From NCBI GenBank assembly GCA_009693885.1, contig SHWK01000034.1, positions 1-8,957 of the forward strand: a DNA stretch of 8,957 bases. The letters are read 5' to 3'. The DNA comes from Rickettsiales bacterium (lineage in GTDB: Bacteria > Pseudomonadota > Alphaproteobacteria > Rickettsiales > UBA1997). Position numbers and translations under genes: made by a program. Below, piece by piece: positions 1-6,260 of this stretch (position 1 is the first letter of the stretch; the number at the start of each line of letters is the position of its first letter). The notes under the pieces were generated by a model. That model had not been told where the DNA came from. It ran no database searches and worked only from the letters and a program-made list of their open reading frames with translations.

Positions 1-61
1 AACTAAGTTAATAAATTAATTTCTTTCTCTCAAAATATAAAATTCCCAATAAATAAATAAA

Positions 62-1450
62 ATGAAAAAACTTCATATCAAAACTTATGGCTGCCAAATG
101 AATGTCTTCGATTCTGACCGAATGGAAGATTTAATGGTTGCAGTTGGATATGAGACAGTGCCTACAGCCGAAGATGCTGACATGGTTATCATAAACACTT
201 GCCACATTCGTGAAAAAGCCTCAGAAAAACTTTTTTCTGATCTAGGAAGATTAGTTCCATTCAAAGATAAAAAACGTAAAGCTGGCAGTGAGATGATCGT
301 TGCGGTTGCTGGTTGCGTTGCACAAGCAGAGGGTGCAGAAATTTTTCGTCGCGCTAAAGTTGTTGATATTATTGTGGGGCCAGAAAGCTACCAAACCTTG
401 CCAGATTTAGTTGGAAATGTTATTCGTGATAAGAAAAAACAAATAAATCTTGAATTTGCGCCAAATGATAAATTTGATTTATTGCCGCAATCCAAGGCGG
501 GAACAGGCGCCAGCGCTTTTGTTACGGTGCAAGAAGGTTGTGATAAATTCTGTACTTTTTGTGTGGTGCCTTACACTCGTGGCGTTGAATATTCTCGCGA
601 AGCTCACAAAATTTATGATGATGCCTTGCGCCTTGTAGATAAAGGCGTCAAAGAGATTTATTTTTTAGGACAAAATGTTAACGCCTATCATGGTTTAGAT
701 GTTGATGGCTCGGTGGCAACTCTGGCAAAATTAGTAGAAAAAATTGCGAAAATTCCGCAAATAGAAAGAATTCGTTATACTACTTCACACCCGCGTGACA
801 TGACTGATGAGTTGATTGTGGCTCATCGCGATATTCCAAAATTAATGCCATTTTTGCATTTGCCAATTCAATCAGGATCAAACAATGTTTTGAAGGGGAT
901 GAATCGTAAACATACTCGTCAAGATTATTTTAAAACTATTGAGAAGCTTAGAGAGCAATGCCCCAATATGGGATTATCTTCAGATTTTATCGTTGGATTT
1001 CCTGGTGAAACTGATCAAGATTTTGAAGACACAATGGATTTAGTGCAAAAAATTGGCTTCACGCAATGCTATTCTTTTAAATATTCACCACGCCCCGGAA
1101 CCCCAGCAGCAGAGGCCAAAGTTCAAGTCGAAGAAAAAATAAAAGAAGAAAGACTAGCTCGTTTGCAAAAATTATTAACCGAACAACAATCAGCTTTTAA
1201 TAACAAATTTAAAGGCTCAACAATGCCAGTTTTATTTGAACGCGAAGCCCCAAAATCAATAGGTGGACGCAGCAAAAATTCTTTGGCTGCGGCTGCACAA
1301 AAATTTCAACTTTGGGGAAAAAGCCCATGGTTGCAATCGGTAATTATTGATGTAGAAAATGAGGATGTGGTGCAAAAATATTTAGGACAAATTGCTCAAG
1401 TTAAAATTTTGCAAGCCCGCCCCAGCAGCCTTGTAGGAGAGCTTTTATAA
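62..1450 (+). CDS. miaB: tRNA-2-methylthio-N6-dimethylallyladenosine synthase MiaB
   Basis: Radical-SAM methylthiotransferase that converts i6A37 to ms2i6A37 in tRNAs reading UNN codons; a cytoplasmic enzyme with two [4Fe-4S] clusters. The 462-residue protein has the full family layout. The N-terminal UPF0004 domain carries cluster cysteines C11 (YGCQMN), C47 (NTCHIREKA) and C85 (AGCVAQ). The radical-SAM CxxxCxxC motif is C160/C164/C167 within EGCDKFCTFCVVPYTRG. LGQNVNAY (about 202-209), the LHLPIQSGS segment and SSDFIVGFPGETDQDFEDT follow, and a C-terminal TRAM domain spans about 388-462. The VVPYTRG and CHIREKA forms separate MiaB from MtaB and RimO. The ATG at 62 gives the expected N-terminus (KLHIKTYGCQMN). 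No Shine-Dalgarno is visible in the A/T-only leader. The TRAM domain seems to carry an extra Ala-rich stretch of about 15-18 residues near 399-416. It is convergent with the next gene. Confidence 0.97.
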   Translation: MKKLHIKTYGCQMNVFDSDRMEDLMVAVGYETVPTAEDADMVIINTCHIREKASEKLFSDLGRLVPFKDKKRKAGSEMIVAVAGCVAQAEGAEIFRRAKVVDIIVGPESYQTLPDLVGNVIRDKKKQINLEFAPNDKFDLLPQSKAGTGASAFVTVQEGCDKFCTFCVVPYTRGVEYSREAHKIYDDALRLVDKGVKEIYFLGQNVNAYHGLDVDGSVATLAKLVEKIAKIPQIERIRYTTSHPRDMTDELIVAHRDIPKLMPFLHLPIQSGSNNVLKGMNRKHTRQDYFKTIEKLREQCPNMGLSSDFIVGFPGETDQDFEDTMDLVQKIGFTQCYSFKYSPRPGTPAAEAKVQVEEKIKEERLARLQKLLTEQQSAFNNKFKGSTMPVLFEREAPKSIGGRSKNSLAAAAQKFQLWGKSPWLQSVIIDVENEDVVQKYLGQIAQVKILQARPSSLVGELL

Positions 1451-1458
1451 AACTTGTC

Positions 1459-1482
1459 ATAAACTTTTGTGGATCAGTTTAT
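1459..1482. terminator. Weak candidate bidirectional terminator between convergent genes
   Basis: A 7-bp inverted repeat (ataaact at 1459-1465, agtttat at 1476-1482, 10-nt loop) lies in the 36-nt gap between the miaB stop and the stop of the minus-strand gene at 1487. The stem is A/T-rich and no strong T-tract follows, so it is far from a canonical intrinsic terminator. It is listed only because it is the sole hairpin at this convergent junction. Confidence 0.22.
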
Positions 1483-1486
1483 AAAT

Positions 1487-2206
1487 TTATTGCGGCAATG
1501 GAATCATTGGAAAAGCAGGCTCTGCTTGTTGCGACGAAGTGCCGGAGATAGCGTTTGCAGCCTTGTCCTTATTCAGCTGCTCTTGTTGTAAAAATGCTGG
1601 CGGAATTTTTATTTCTTCACTTCCTCCTGGAGTTCTCACCATTCCAAAATTGTTATTTCCCGAGTTATTTGCTGGAACATTTGTAATTGCAGAAGCTGGT
1701 GGTTGGTTTGGATTATTTCGCTGAGGTCCCGCTTGCGTTATAGCATTTGGTGCTTGATTTTGACCAGCTCCTCCATTTGCCGCCGCTGGATTTTGCGCAG
1801 CATCTTTTTGTATATAAAGATTTTGTAAATAATTGCTCAAAGTAGGATCATTTTTAATTCTTTCTTGCCGCTCTTTAACTTTTGCTTCTATTAGTTTTTC
1901 TTTTTCAGCGCTTTCTTCGTCGAAGATTTTTTTATAAGATATTATCGACATGCATCTATCATCATGCCAGCAGCGACCTTTGCCGCAATCACAGCCGTAG
2001 GTTATGGCGTTAGTGCAGATTTCATATTGATCAAATTTACTGATACAATCATCGCCGCAACCATTGCCAAATTCGCGCCAAATTCCATTATGTTCATTAC
2101 AAGTTTGACGATTATCAAATGATGTGTGGCGCACAGATTGAGCATTGGCAAAAGATGCTGCTAGTAGAAATGAAATTAAGCAAATAAATCTTTGTGCAAT
2201 TTTCAT
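1487..2206 (-). CDS. Exported cysteine-rich protein of unknown function with disordered Asn/Pro/Gln-rich tail
   Basis: I do not recognise this 239-residue protein. Residues 1-22 look like a Sec signal peptide: basic n-region (KIAQR), hydrophobic core (FICLISFLLAASF), and an A-N-A cleavage site before Q23. The mature protein is therefore probably periplasmic or secreted. A compact domain (about 35-86) holds eight cysteines at 36, 50, 54, 64, 72, 74, 79 and 85, spaced C-x13-C-x3-C-x9-C-x7-C-x-C-x4-C-x5-C, with conserved-looking GIWREF and YGCDCGKGRCW segments. Four disulfides would be possible; metal binding through CDC is an alternative. Residues 93-115 are charged and may form a helix. About 135-235 is low-complexity sequence rich in Asn, Pro, Gln, Ala and Gly, probably disordered. 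It lies 47 nt downstream of leuB on the same strand and may share its transcript. No Shine-Dalgarno is visible; the start is chosen because it gives a well-formed signal peptide. Confidence 0.85.
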   Translation of the reverse strand: MKIAQRFICLISFLLAASFANAQSVRHTSFDNRQTCNEHNGIWREFGNGCGDDCISKFDQYEICTNAITYGCDCGKGRCWHDDRCMSIISYKKIFDEESAEKEKLIEAKVKERQERIKNDPTLSNYLQNLYIQKDAAQNPAAANGGAGQNQAPNAITQAGPQRNNPNQPPASAITNVPANNSGNNNFGMVRTPGGSEEIKIPPAFLQQEQLNKDKAANAISGTSSQQAEPAFPMIPLPQ

Positions 2207-2253
2207 TTGAAATTTTTATTAAATTTTTTTGCTAAAAAAACATCGTAAATTAT

Positions 2254-3354
2254 TTAAAGAGAATCTTTTAATTCATTTAAAATTTCATCACCCATTTGTG
2301 AGCAAGAAATTTTATTCTCCCCCGACCTAGCGATATCAGCGGTTCTTAAGCCATTATTTAAAACATTTTCAATTGCTTTTTCAATCGCATCCGCTTCTTT
2401 TATATAGCCAAATGAATATCTAAACATCATTGCTAAACTAGAAATCGTAGCAATTGGATTGGCAACATTACGACCAGCAATATCAGGTGCTGATCCGTGG
2501 ATTGGCTCATAAAGTGCATGCTGCTTTCCATTGATTTTTGCTCCTAGTGAGGCTGATGGCAACATGCCGAGAGAGCCTGTCAACATTGATGCGGTATCAG
2601 ATAAAATATCACCAAACATATTGCCCGTAAGCATCACATCAAACTGCTTAGGATTCCGTACTAATTGCATCGAAGCATTATCAACATACATGTGAGAAAG
2701 TGCGATTTCAGGATAATTTTTTGCGCCAATTTCCGTGACAACTTCGCGCCACATTTCAGTGGTTTCAATAACATTTGCTTTATCAATTGAGCAAAGTTTT
2801 TTGCCGCGAATTTTTGCTAAATCAAAGGCGACATGAGCGATTCTCTCTACTTCTGTTGAGGTGTAGGTCATGGTGTTGAAGCCGCGTCTGGTGCCATCTG
2901 GTAATGTTTCTACGCCGCGTGGTTGACCAAAATATAAATCGCCGGTAAGTTCACGCACAATCATAATATCAAGGCCTTCAACCACTTCTCTTTTTAATGT
3001 TGAGCTATCAACTAAAGCGTCAAAAACTTTAGCGGGGCGTAGATTGGCAAAAAGTTCGAGTTCTTTTCTGATGCCTAAAAGGCCGCGTTCGGGGCGGTGT
3101 TTATATTCTAAAACTTCCCATTTTGGGCCACCTACGGCGCCAAGTAAAATTGCATCAGCGGCGCGGGCAAGCTTGATTGTTTCTTCGGGGAATGGTGTTC
3201 CAACCGCGTCATAAGCGCATCCACCAAGTAAGGCATTTTCTGTTTCAAATTTTTTATCGGTGTTTTTGCTAAAAAAATCAATTAGTTTTTTTGTTTGTAG
3301 AACTACTTCTGGGCCGATTCCGTCGCCGTTGATTAATAATATTTTTTTTGTCAT
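2254..3354 (-). CDS. leuB: 3-isopropylmalate dehydrogenase LeuB
   Basis: Cytoplasmic NAD-dependent beta-decarboxylating dehydrogenase that oxidises and decarboxylates 3-isopropylmalate in leucine synthesis. The 366-residue length is normal. Visible motifs are NGDGIGPEV (9-17), the substrate-loop ERGLLGIRKEL (89-99, with the leucine pair typical of isopropylmalate rather than isocitrate enzymes), R96, R106 and R134 for substrate carboxylates, Y141 in LTGDLYFGQPRG, K192 in IDKANV, and the metal aspartates D225, D249 and D253 (GDILSD). The NAD-binding HGSAPDIAGRNVANP region is at about 286-300. No leuC, leuD or leuA is next to it. The ATG at 3354 gives the standard MTKKILLINGDGIGPE start, but no Shine-Dalgarno precedes it. 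A large palindrome lies 35 nt upstream, between this gene and cyaY, so it may separate or modulate transcription of the two. Confidence 0.97.
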   Translation of the reverse strand: MTKKILLINGDGIGPEVVLQTKKLIDFFSKNTDKKFETENALLGGCAYDAVGTPFPEETIKLARAADAILLGAVGGPKWEVLEYKHRPERGLLGIRKELELFANLRPAKVFDALVDSSTLKREVVEGLDIMIVRELTGDLYFGQPRGVETLPDGTRRGFNTMTYTSTEVERIAHVAFDLAKIRGKKLCSIDKANVIETTEMWREVVTEIGAKNYPEIALSHMYVDNASMQLVRNPKQFDVMLTGNMFGDILSDTASMLTGSLGMLPSASLGAKINGKQHALYEPIHGSAPDIAGRNVANPIATISSLAMMFRYSFGYIKEADAIEKAIENVLNNGLRTADIARSGENKISCSQMGDEILNELKDSL

Positions 3355-3388
3355 TTTTGTTTTAAAAATAGGTTAGAACTTGTGCAGC

Positions 3389-3469
3389 GATAAATTATGT
3401 GATGCTTGGTCATTTTATTTCGCGCGCAAGCACAGCTACATAAAATGACCAAGCATCACATAATTTATC
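3389..3469. repeat. Perfect 30-bp inverted repeat (81-nt palindromic element)
   Basis: The arms at 3389-3418 and 3440-3469 are exact reverse complements over all 30 positions and are separated by a 21-nt loop containing CGCGCG. The element occupies the spacer between the cyaY stop (3527) and the leuB start (3354). The stem is much longer than a typical intrinsic terminator, and no T-tract follows it on either strand. A canonical Rho-independent terminator is therefore unlikely, although an RNA copy would fold very stably and could still block or process transcripts. Its size and perfect symmetry resemble a palindromic intergenic element (MITE, REP or RPE-like). No clear target-site duplication is visible at the ends, and no second copy is seen in this window. 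Confidence 0.9.
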
Positions 3470-3526
3470 TTTAACGAATAATGCGTAAATTTTGTTAGTA
3501 ACTTTTAGATTGAGAGCGTATTAAAT

Positions 3527-3829
3527 TTATTTAAATGCTTTTAGTTCGGCAAATAATTTTTCTTTTAGTTCTTCACCTTTAGAGCTTAGCCACAAAGCCC
3601 CAGCTTGATCAAAAGAAAAATAATTAGCGCCAGTTAGTGGTGAAGAATACCAAATTTTTTGATTAGCGCTATGGCGATTTATTACATATTCTTGATCGGT
3701 TTTGTGCACTAATATTGTTAAGATTCCATCAGAATATTCAACGTCAAAAATTGAATCAGTGTCTTGTTTTTCAATGATATCAGCAAGTTCTGCGAGAAAA
3801 TTTTCTGATTGTTTATAAAAATTTAACAT
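3527..3829 (-). CDS. cyaY: Iron-sulfur cluster assembly protein CyaY (bacterial frataxin)
   Basis: Small cytoplasmic frataxin-family protein, thought to bind iron and regulate IscS/IscU-dependent Fe-S cluster assembly. The 100-residue length fits bacterial CyaY (about 105). The N-terminal helix (about 4-22) and first strand carry acidic residues (E9, E14, D17, E20, D23, D25, D29, E31), the ridge used for iron and IscS contact. The diagnostic beta-sheet stretch EYVINRHSANQKIWYSSPLTGANYF (about 47-71) is present with the invariant W60 and SSP. A final helix (85-100) is lysine-rich. The start lies 3 nt after the pdxH stop, so translation is probably coupled. It lacks a Shine-Dalgarno of its own. 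The pairing with PLP synthesis makes loose sense, since IscS is PLP-dependent, but that link is inference. Confidence 0.9.
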   Translation of the reverse strand: MLNFYKQSENFLAELADIIEKQDTDSIFDVEYSDGILTILVHKTDQEYVINRHSANQKIWYSSPLTGANYFSFDQAGALWLSSKGEELKEKLFAELKAFK

Positions 3830-3832
3830 AAA

Positions 3833-4426
3833 TTATGGATAAAGTTTAGTGACTTCCCAGCTCTTGCCAGACTTGCTATAAAGGTCTCTTTGGTGAATAC
3901 GAAATTCACCTTCTTGCCAAAATTCTATTTTTTGTGGAATCACTCTAAAGCCAGACCAGAACGGAGGTCGTGGTATATCTTGATTGGCAAAATTTTCGTT
4001 GATTTCATCCAATCTTTGTTTGAATTCCTCATCATTTTCCATGTTGCAAGATTGCTTTGAGGCCCAAGCGCCAATTTGACTGCCGCGTCTTCGTGATGTA
4101 AAATAATCATCAGCTTCTTTGGCAGAAACTTTTTCTATTTCTCCTTCAATTCGCACTTGCAATCCTAGGGCACCCCAATAAAAACACAAAGCAACATTTT
4201 TATTATGTGATAACTCTTTGCCCTTACGGCTAGTAAGATTGGTAAAAAAACAAAATCCATGCTCATCAAATTTTTTTAGCAAAACCATTCGTGAAGAAGG
4301 ATGGTTATTTTCATCGACAGTAGCAAGGCACATGGCCGTAGGTTCAACAATCTCAGATTTTGCATTTGCTTTTTTCAACCATTCTGCAAAAATGTTAAAA
4401 GGAATTTTGTGATCAACTATTTTCAT
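3833..4426 (-). CDS. pdxH: Pyridoxamine/pyridoxine 5'-phosphate oxidase PdxH
   Basis: FMN-dependent oxidase producing pyridoxal 5'-phosphate from PNP or PMP, in synthesis or salvage of vitamin B6. The 197-residue protein is somewhat shorter than E. coli PdxH (218); the difference is mainly at the N-terminus. Visible landmarks are PTAMCLATVDENNHPSSRMV (29-48) with the FMN-contacting R46-MVLLK segment, FFTNLTSRKGKEL (60-72), the substrate region YFTSRRRGSQIGAWAS (108-123), PRPPFWSGFRV (152-162), and the C-terminal RIHQRDLY (176-183) with the phosphate and FMN residues R176 and H178. It ends in the family-typical LYP. It is the first gene of a pdxH-cyaY pair and diverges from ctaG across 49 nt. 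No Shine-Dalgarno is visible before the ATG at 4426; the nearest upstream ATG (4433) is out of frame. Confidence 0.96.
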   Translation of the reverse strand: MKIVDHKIPFNIFAEWLKKANAKSEIVEPTAMCLATVDENNHPSSRMVLLKKFDEHGFCFFTNLTSRKGKELSHNKNVALCFYWGALGLQVRIEGEIEKVSAKEADDYFTSRRRGSQIGAWASKQSCNMENDEEFKQRLDEINENFANQDIPRPPFWSGFRVIPQKIEFWQEGEFRIHQRDLYSKSGKSWEVTKLYP

Positions 4427-4475
4427 AATTCATTTCAATCAGTTGTTTTGGATGATGTTAATTTTATAAATAAAT
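4427..4475. promoter_or_regulatory. Divergent pdxH/ctaG spacer with candidate ctaG promoter
   Basis: This 49-nt spacer must hold start signals for both diverging genes unless promoters lie inside the coding regions. On the plus strand, TTGTTT (4443-4448) and TATAAA (4465-4470) are 16 nt apart, a plausible though weak sigma-70 pair. Transcription would then begin at about the ATG of ctaG (4476), giving a leaderless or nearly leaderless mRNA, which agrees with the lack of a ribosome binding site. I see no clear matching promoter for pdxH on the minus strand. In sequence this AT-rich, chance matches are common. Confidence 0.3.
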
Positions 4476-4973
4476 ATGTCAAAAAAACAGGCTTTAATTT
4501 TATTTTTTAGCGCAATATTGCTCGGCTTTTTAATGATTCAGCCTTTTAATTATATCTGTCGCCTTACAGATAAATGCTATCCGGTCATTTTATCTTATTA
4601 TTTACCAAAAAGCACGGGGAAAGAGCGTTATGAAGTATTTTTTATTACCAAAAATTATTCGCAAGATATACAGTTCAAGGCTTTGTCAAGGTCAGTAGTG
4701 ATGTATTCAGGTGATGATGTTTCGATAGTTTATCAGGTTAAAAATACTTCTAACCATGATATTAAAATTCGTCCAATGCCTTATGTCGAGCCGAAAGAAG
4801 TCAGTAAGCATATAAAATTTTACGAATGCCTATGTGCTCGTGAGCATAAAATTAAAGCGGGTGACAGTATTAATTTGATGATGAGATTAAATCTAGATCG
4901 AGAAATTGAGCAAGATCCGTTATTTAATGAGAGTAGGGTGCTTATTGTAGGATATGAGGCCAATCCTATATAA
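4476..4973 (+). CDS. ctaG: Diverged cytochrome c oxidase assembly protein CtaG (Cox11 family)
   Basis: Cox11/CtaG is a single-span membrane copper chaperone that delivers Cu(I) to the CuB site of cytochrome c oxidase, with its globular domain in the periplasm. This 165-residue protein has one N-terminal membrane span (about 6-22). A PFNYIC segment (23-28) follows, matching the PLYxxFC region that carries the membrane-proximal copper cysteine. The beta-rich domain ends in the hallmark region YECLCAREHKIKAGDSINLMMRLNLD (about 116-141). C118 and C120 replace the canonical CFCF motif as CLCA, keeping both cysteines and losing both phenylalanines. A spare cysteine, C34, follows in TDKC. The protein is shorter and more diverged than usual (about 180-200), and the IQFKALSRSV stretch lacks the usual Trp. 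It stands alone, without ctaB, ctaC, ctaD or ctaE. Its stop is one base from that of the convergent hisF. Family assignment rests on motif spacing and topology. Confidence 0.8.
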   Translation: MSKKQALILFFSAILLGFLMIQPFNYICRLTDKCYPVILSYYLPKSTGKERYEVFFITKNYSQDIQFKALSRSVVMYSGDDVSIVYQVKNTSNHDIKIRPMPYVEPKEVSKHIKFYECLCAREHKIKAGDSINLMMRLNLDREIEQDPLFNESRVLIVGYEANPI

Positions 4974-4974
4974 A

Positions 4975-5730
4975 CTATAGTCGTACCAATAAATTTTGTG
5001 CAGCTAAAAATTCTTTTGCTTCTTTTATCGAGAATTCTTTAAAGTGAAAAATAGAAGCTGCTAAAACAGCACTAGCGCCATATTTTAAGCCATCAGCCAG
5101 ATGTTCTAACTTTCCAACTCCACCAGATGCGATTAATGGAATAGTTAGGTGAGAAGTGATATTTTTAAGTAATTCTAAATCATATCCGGACTTAGTCCCA
5201 TCTTTATCCATCGATGTTAATAAAATTTCTCCAGCACCTAATCTTTGCGCTTCTAATGCCCAAGAAAGCGCATCAATACCAGTGGCATTTTTTCCGCCAT
5301 AAGTGAAAACTTCATATTTTTCGTTGGAATTTTTTTTGACATCAATTGCGACTACAACGCATTGTGCACCAAATTTATTGGCTGCATCACTAATTAGTTG
5401 GGGATTTTTTATTGCTGAACTATTAATAGAAATTTTATCAGCTCCACAAAGTAATAATTGATGAAAATCGTTGATTTCTCTAATGCCACCACCAACAGTG
5501 AGTGGTATAAAACAAACCTCAGCAACCTTTTTTATAACATCGAGAATAATTGGTCGATCTTCAGATGAGGCAGTGATATCAAGGAAACAAAGCTCGTCAG
5601 CGCCTTCTTTATAATAAAATTCTGCTTGTTTTACGGGATCGCCTGCATCGATTAGATTTTCAAAATTGACGCCTTTTACTACGCGACCATTTTTGACATC
5701 AAGACAGGGAATAATACGATTTTTTAGCAT
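4975..5730 (-). CDS. hisF: Imidazole glycerol phosphate synthase cyclase subunit HisF
   Basis: Cyclase half of the HisH-HisF complex. It uses ammonia from HisH to turn PRFAR into imidazole glycerol phosphate and AICAR, linking histidine synthesis to purine synthesis. The 251-residue (beta/alpha)8 barrel is full length. The catalytic pair D11 (RIIPCLDVKNGRVVKGV) and D130 (VVVAIDVKK) is at the standard positions. Both phosphate-binding loops are visible: LTVGGGIRE (77-85) and the C-terminal LIASGGVGKLEH region. The FLDITAS segment (49-55) is also typical. The ATG overlaps the stop of the cytochrome b561 gene by one base (TAATG), and a good Shine-Dalgarno lies 7 nt upstream inside that gene, so translational coupling is likely. 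No hisH, hisA or hisI is adjacent, so its HisH partner must be encoded elsewhere. Confidence 0.97.
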   Translation of the reverse strand: MLKNRIIPCLDVKNGRVVKGVNFENLIDAGDPVKQAEFYYKEGADELCFLDITASSEDRPIILDVIKKVAEVCFIPLTVGGGIREINDFHQLLLCGADKISINSSAIKNPQLISDAANKFGAQCVVVAIDVKKNSNEKYEVFTYGGKNATGIDALSWALEAQRLGAGEILLTSMDKDGTKSGYDLELLKNITSHLTIPLIASGGVGKLEHLADGLKYGASAVLAASIFHFKEFSIKEAKEFLAAQNLLVRL

Positions 5731-6260
5731 TAGAGCATCCTTTTTAAAACATCATTTTCTGGCTTGTCGAAAAAGCGATGCTTTAGTGTGCCACCAATAT
5801 GTAGGCCAATTACAGCAATAATGGCATAAGCAGAGTATTGGTGAATTCTAACGAGATATGCTCCAGTTTCTGGTTGAGAAGAAATTAAATTGGGCATTGG
5901 GATTGTGAACAAATTTACTGAAAAACCATAGGCGTTAGACATTAAATATCCAGAAATTGGTATGACGATCATTAGAGTATAAAGTGTTACGTGAGCTATA
6001 TTGGAGGCTATTTTTTCAATTTTTGGCAGGCCTTGCGGAAGTTTGGGCGCTTTATGTAAGAAGTAATTGAAAATTCTGATAAAAATCAGAATTAAAGCCG
6101 CGACCCCAAAAGATTTGTGTAAACTATAAATTTGTAGTCTATTTGCCGCATCTTCTGGTAGAAAATATACCATGTAAATTCCTATGGGGAGTAATCCAAA
6201 GATTAAAAGAGCCATGAGCCAGTGAATAATGCGAGATGAGATATGATATTTTATTGTCAT
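5730..6260 (-). CDS. cybB: Cytochrome b561 family membrane protein (CybB-like)
   Basis: Integral inner-membrane di-haem b-type cytochrome. The E. coli CybB homologue has been described as a superoxide:ubiquinone oxidoreductase. The 176 residues match the CybB length and form four predicted membrane helices: about 11-33, 46-66, 87-107 and 142-160. Histidines H13, H48, H140 and H154 occupy the four haem-ligand positions; from memory, the spacing is that of E. coli H13/H45/H137/H151 with the last three shifted by three residues. The characteristic YHISSRIIHWLMA start, LHKSFG, IPISGYLMS and RIHQYSAY motifs are all present. It lies 60 nt downstream of infB on the same strand and overlaps hisF by one base. 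No Shine-Dalgarno is visible. The family is diverse, so the electron partner (quinone, superoxide, or another respiratory or dehydrogenase subunit) is not settled, and the symbol is by resemblance. Confidence 0.88.
   Translation of the reverse strand: MTIKYHISSRIIHWLMALLIFGLLPIGIYMVYFLPEDAANRLQIYSLHKSFGVAALILIFIRIFNYFLHKAPKLPQGLPKIEKIASNIAHVTLYTLMIVIPISGYLMSNAYGFSVNLFTIPMPNLISSQPETGAYLVRIHQYSAYAIIAVIGLHIGGTLKHRFFDKPENDVLKRML
5738..5743 (-). promoter_or_regulatory. Shine-Dalgarno site for hisF inside the cytochrome b561 gene
   Basis: On the minus strand AAAGGA ends 7 nt before the hisF ATG, at near-ideal spacing. It is one of only two clear ribosome binding sites in the window, and it lies within the last codons of the upstream gene. 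Together with the TAATG overlap it supports coupled translation and confirms the hisF start. Confidence 0.75.

Noticed and set aside
1..61. Promoter for miaB
   Set aside because: The stretch is nearly all A and T with several TATAAA-like words but no convincing -35 element at proper spacing; a specific call would be guesswork.
450..638. 62-codon open frame on the plus strand inside miaB
   Set aside because: It lies wholly within miaB in another frame, across the conserved CDKFCTFC region; no start signal and no recognisable protein.
1539..1724. 61-codon plus-strand frame opposite the cysteine-rich gene
   Set aside because: It is antisense to the low-complexity Asn/Pro/Gln-rich tail, whose skewed composition keeps the opposite strand open; no signal of its own.
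2221..2241. A/T palindrome (runs of T then A around a GC) in the leuB/cysteine-rich gene spacer, considered as a terminator
   Set aside because: The arms are homopolymer T and A with almost no loop; such runs are expected by chance here and would not form a stable RNA stem.
4218..4510. Two overlapping plus-strand frames (4218-4412 and 4301-4510) opposite pdxH and across the pdxH/ctaG spacer
   Set aside because: pdxH is a clear full-length enzyme on the other strand, and the second frame also overlaps the start of ctaG; no family resemblance.
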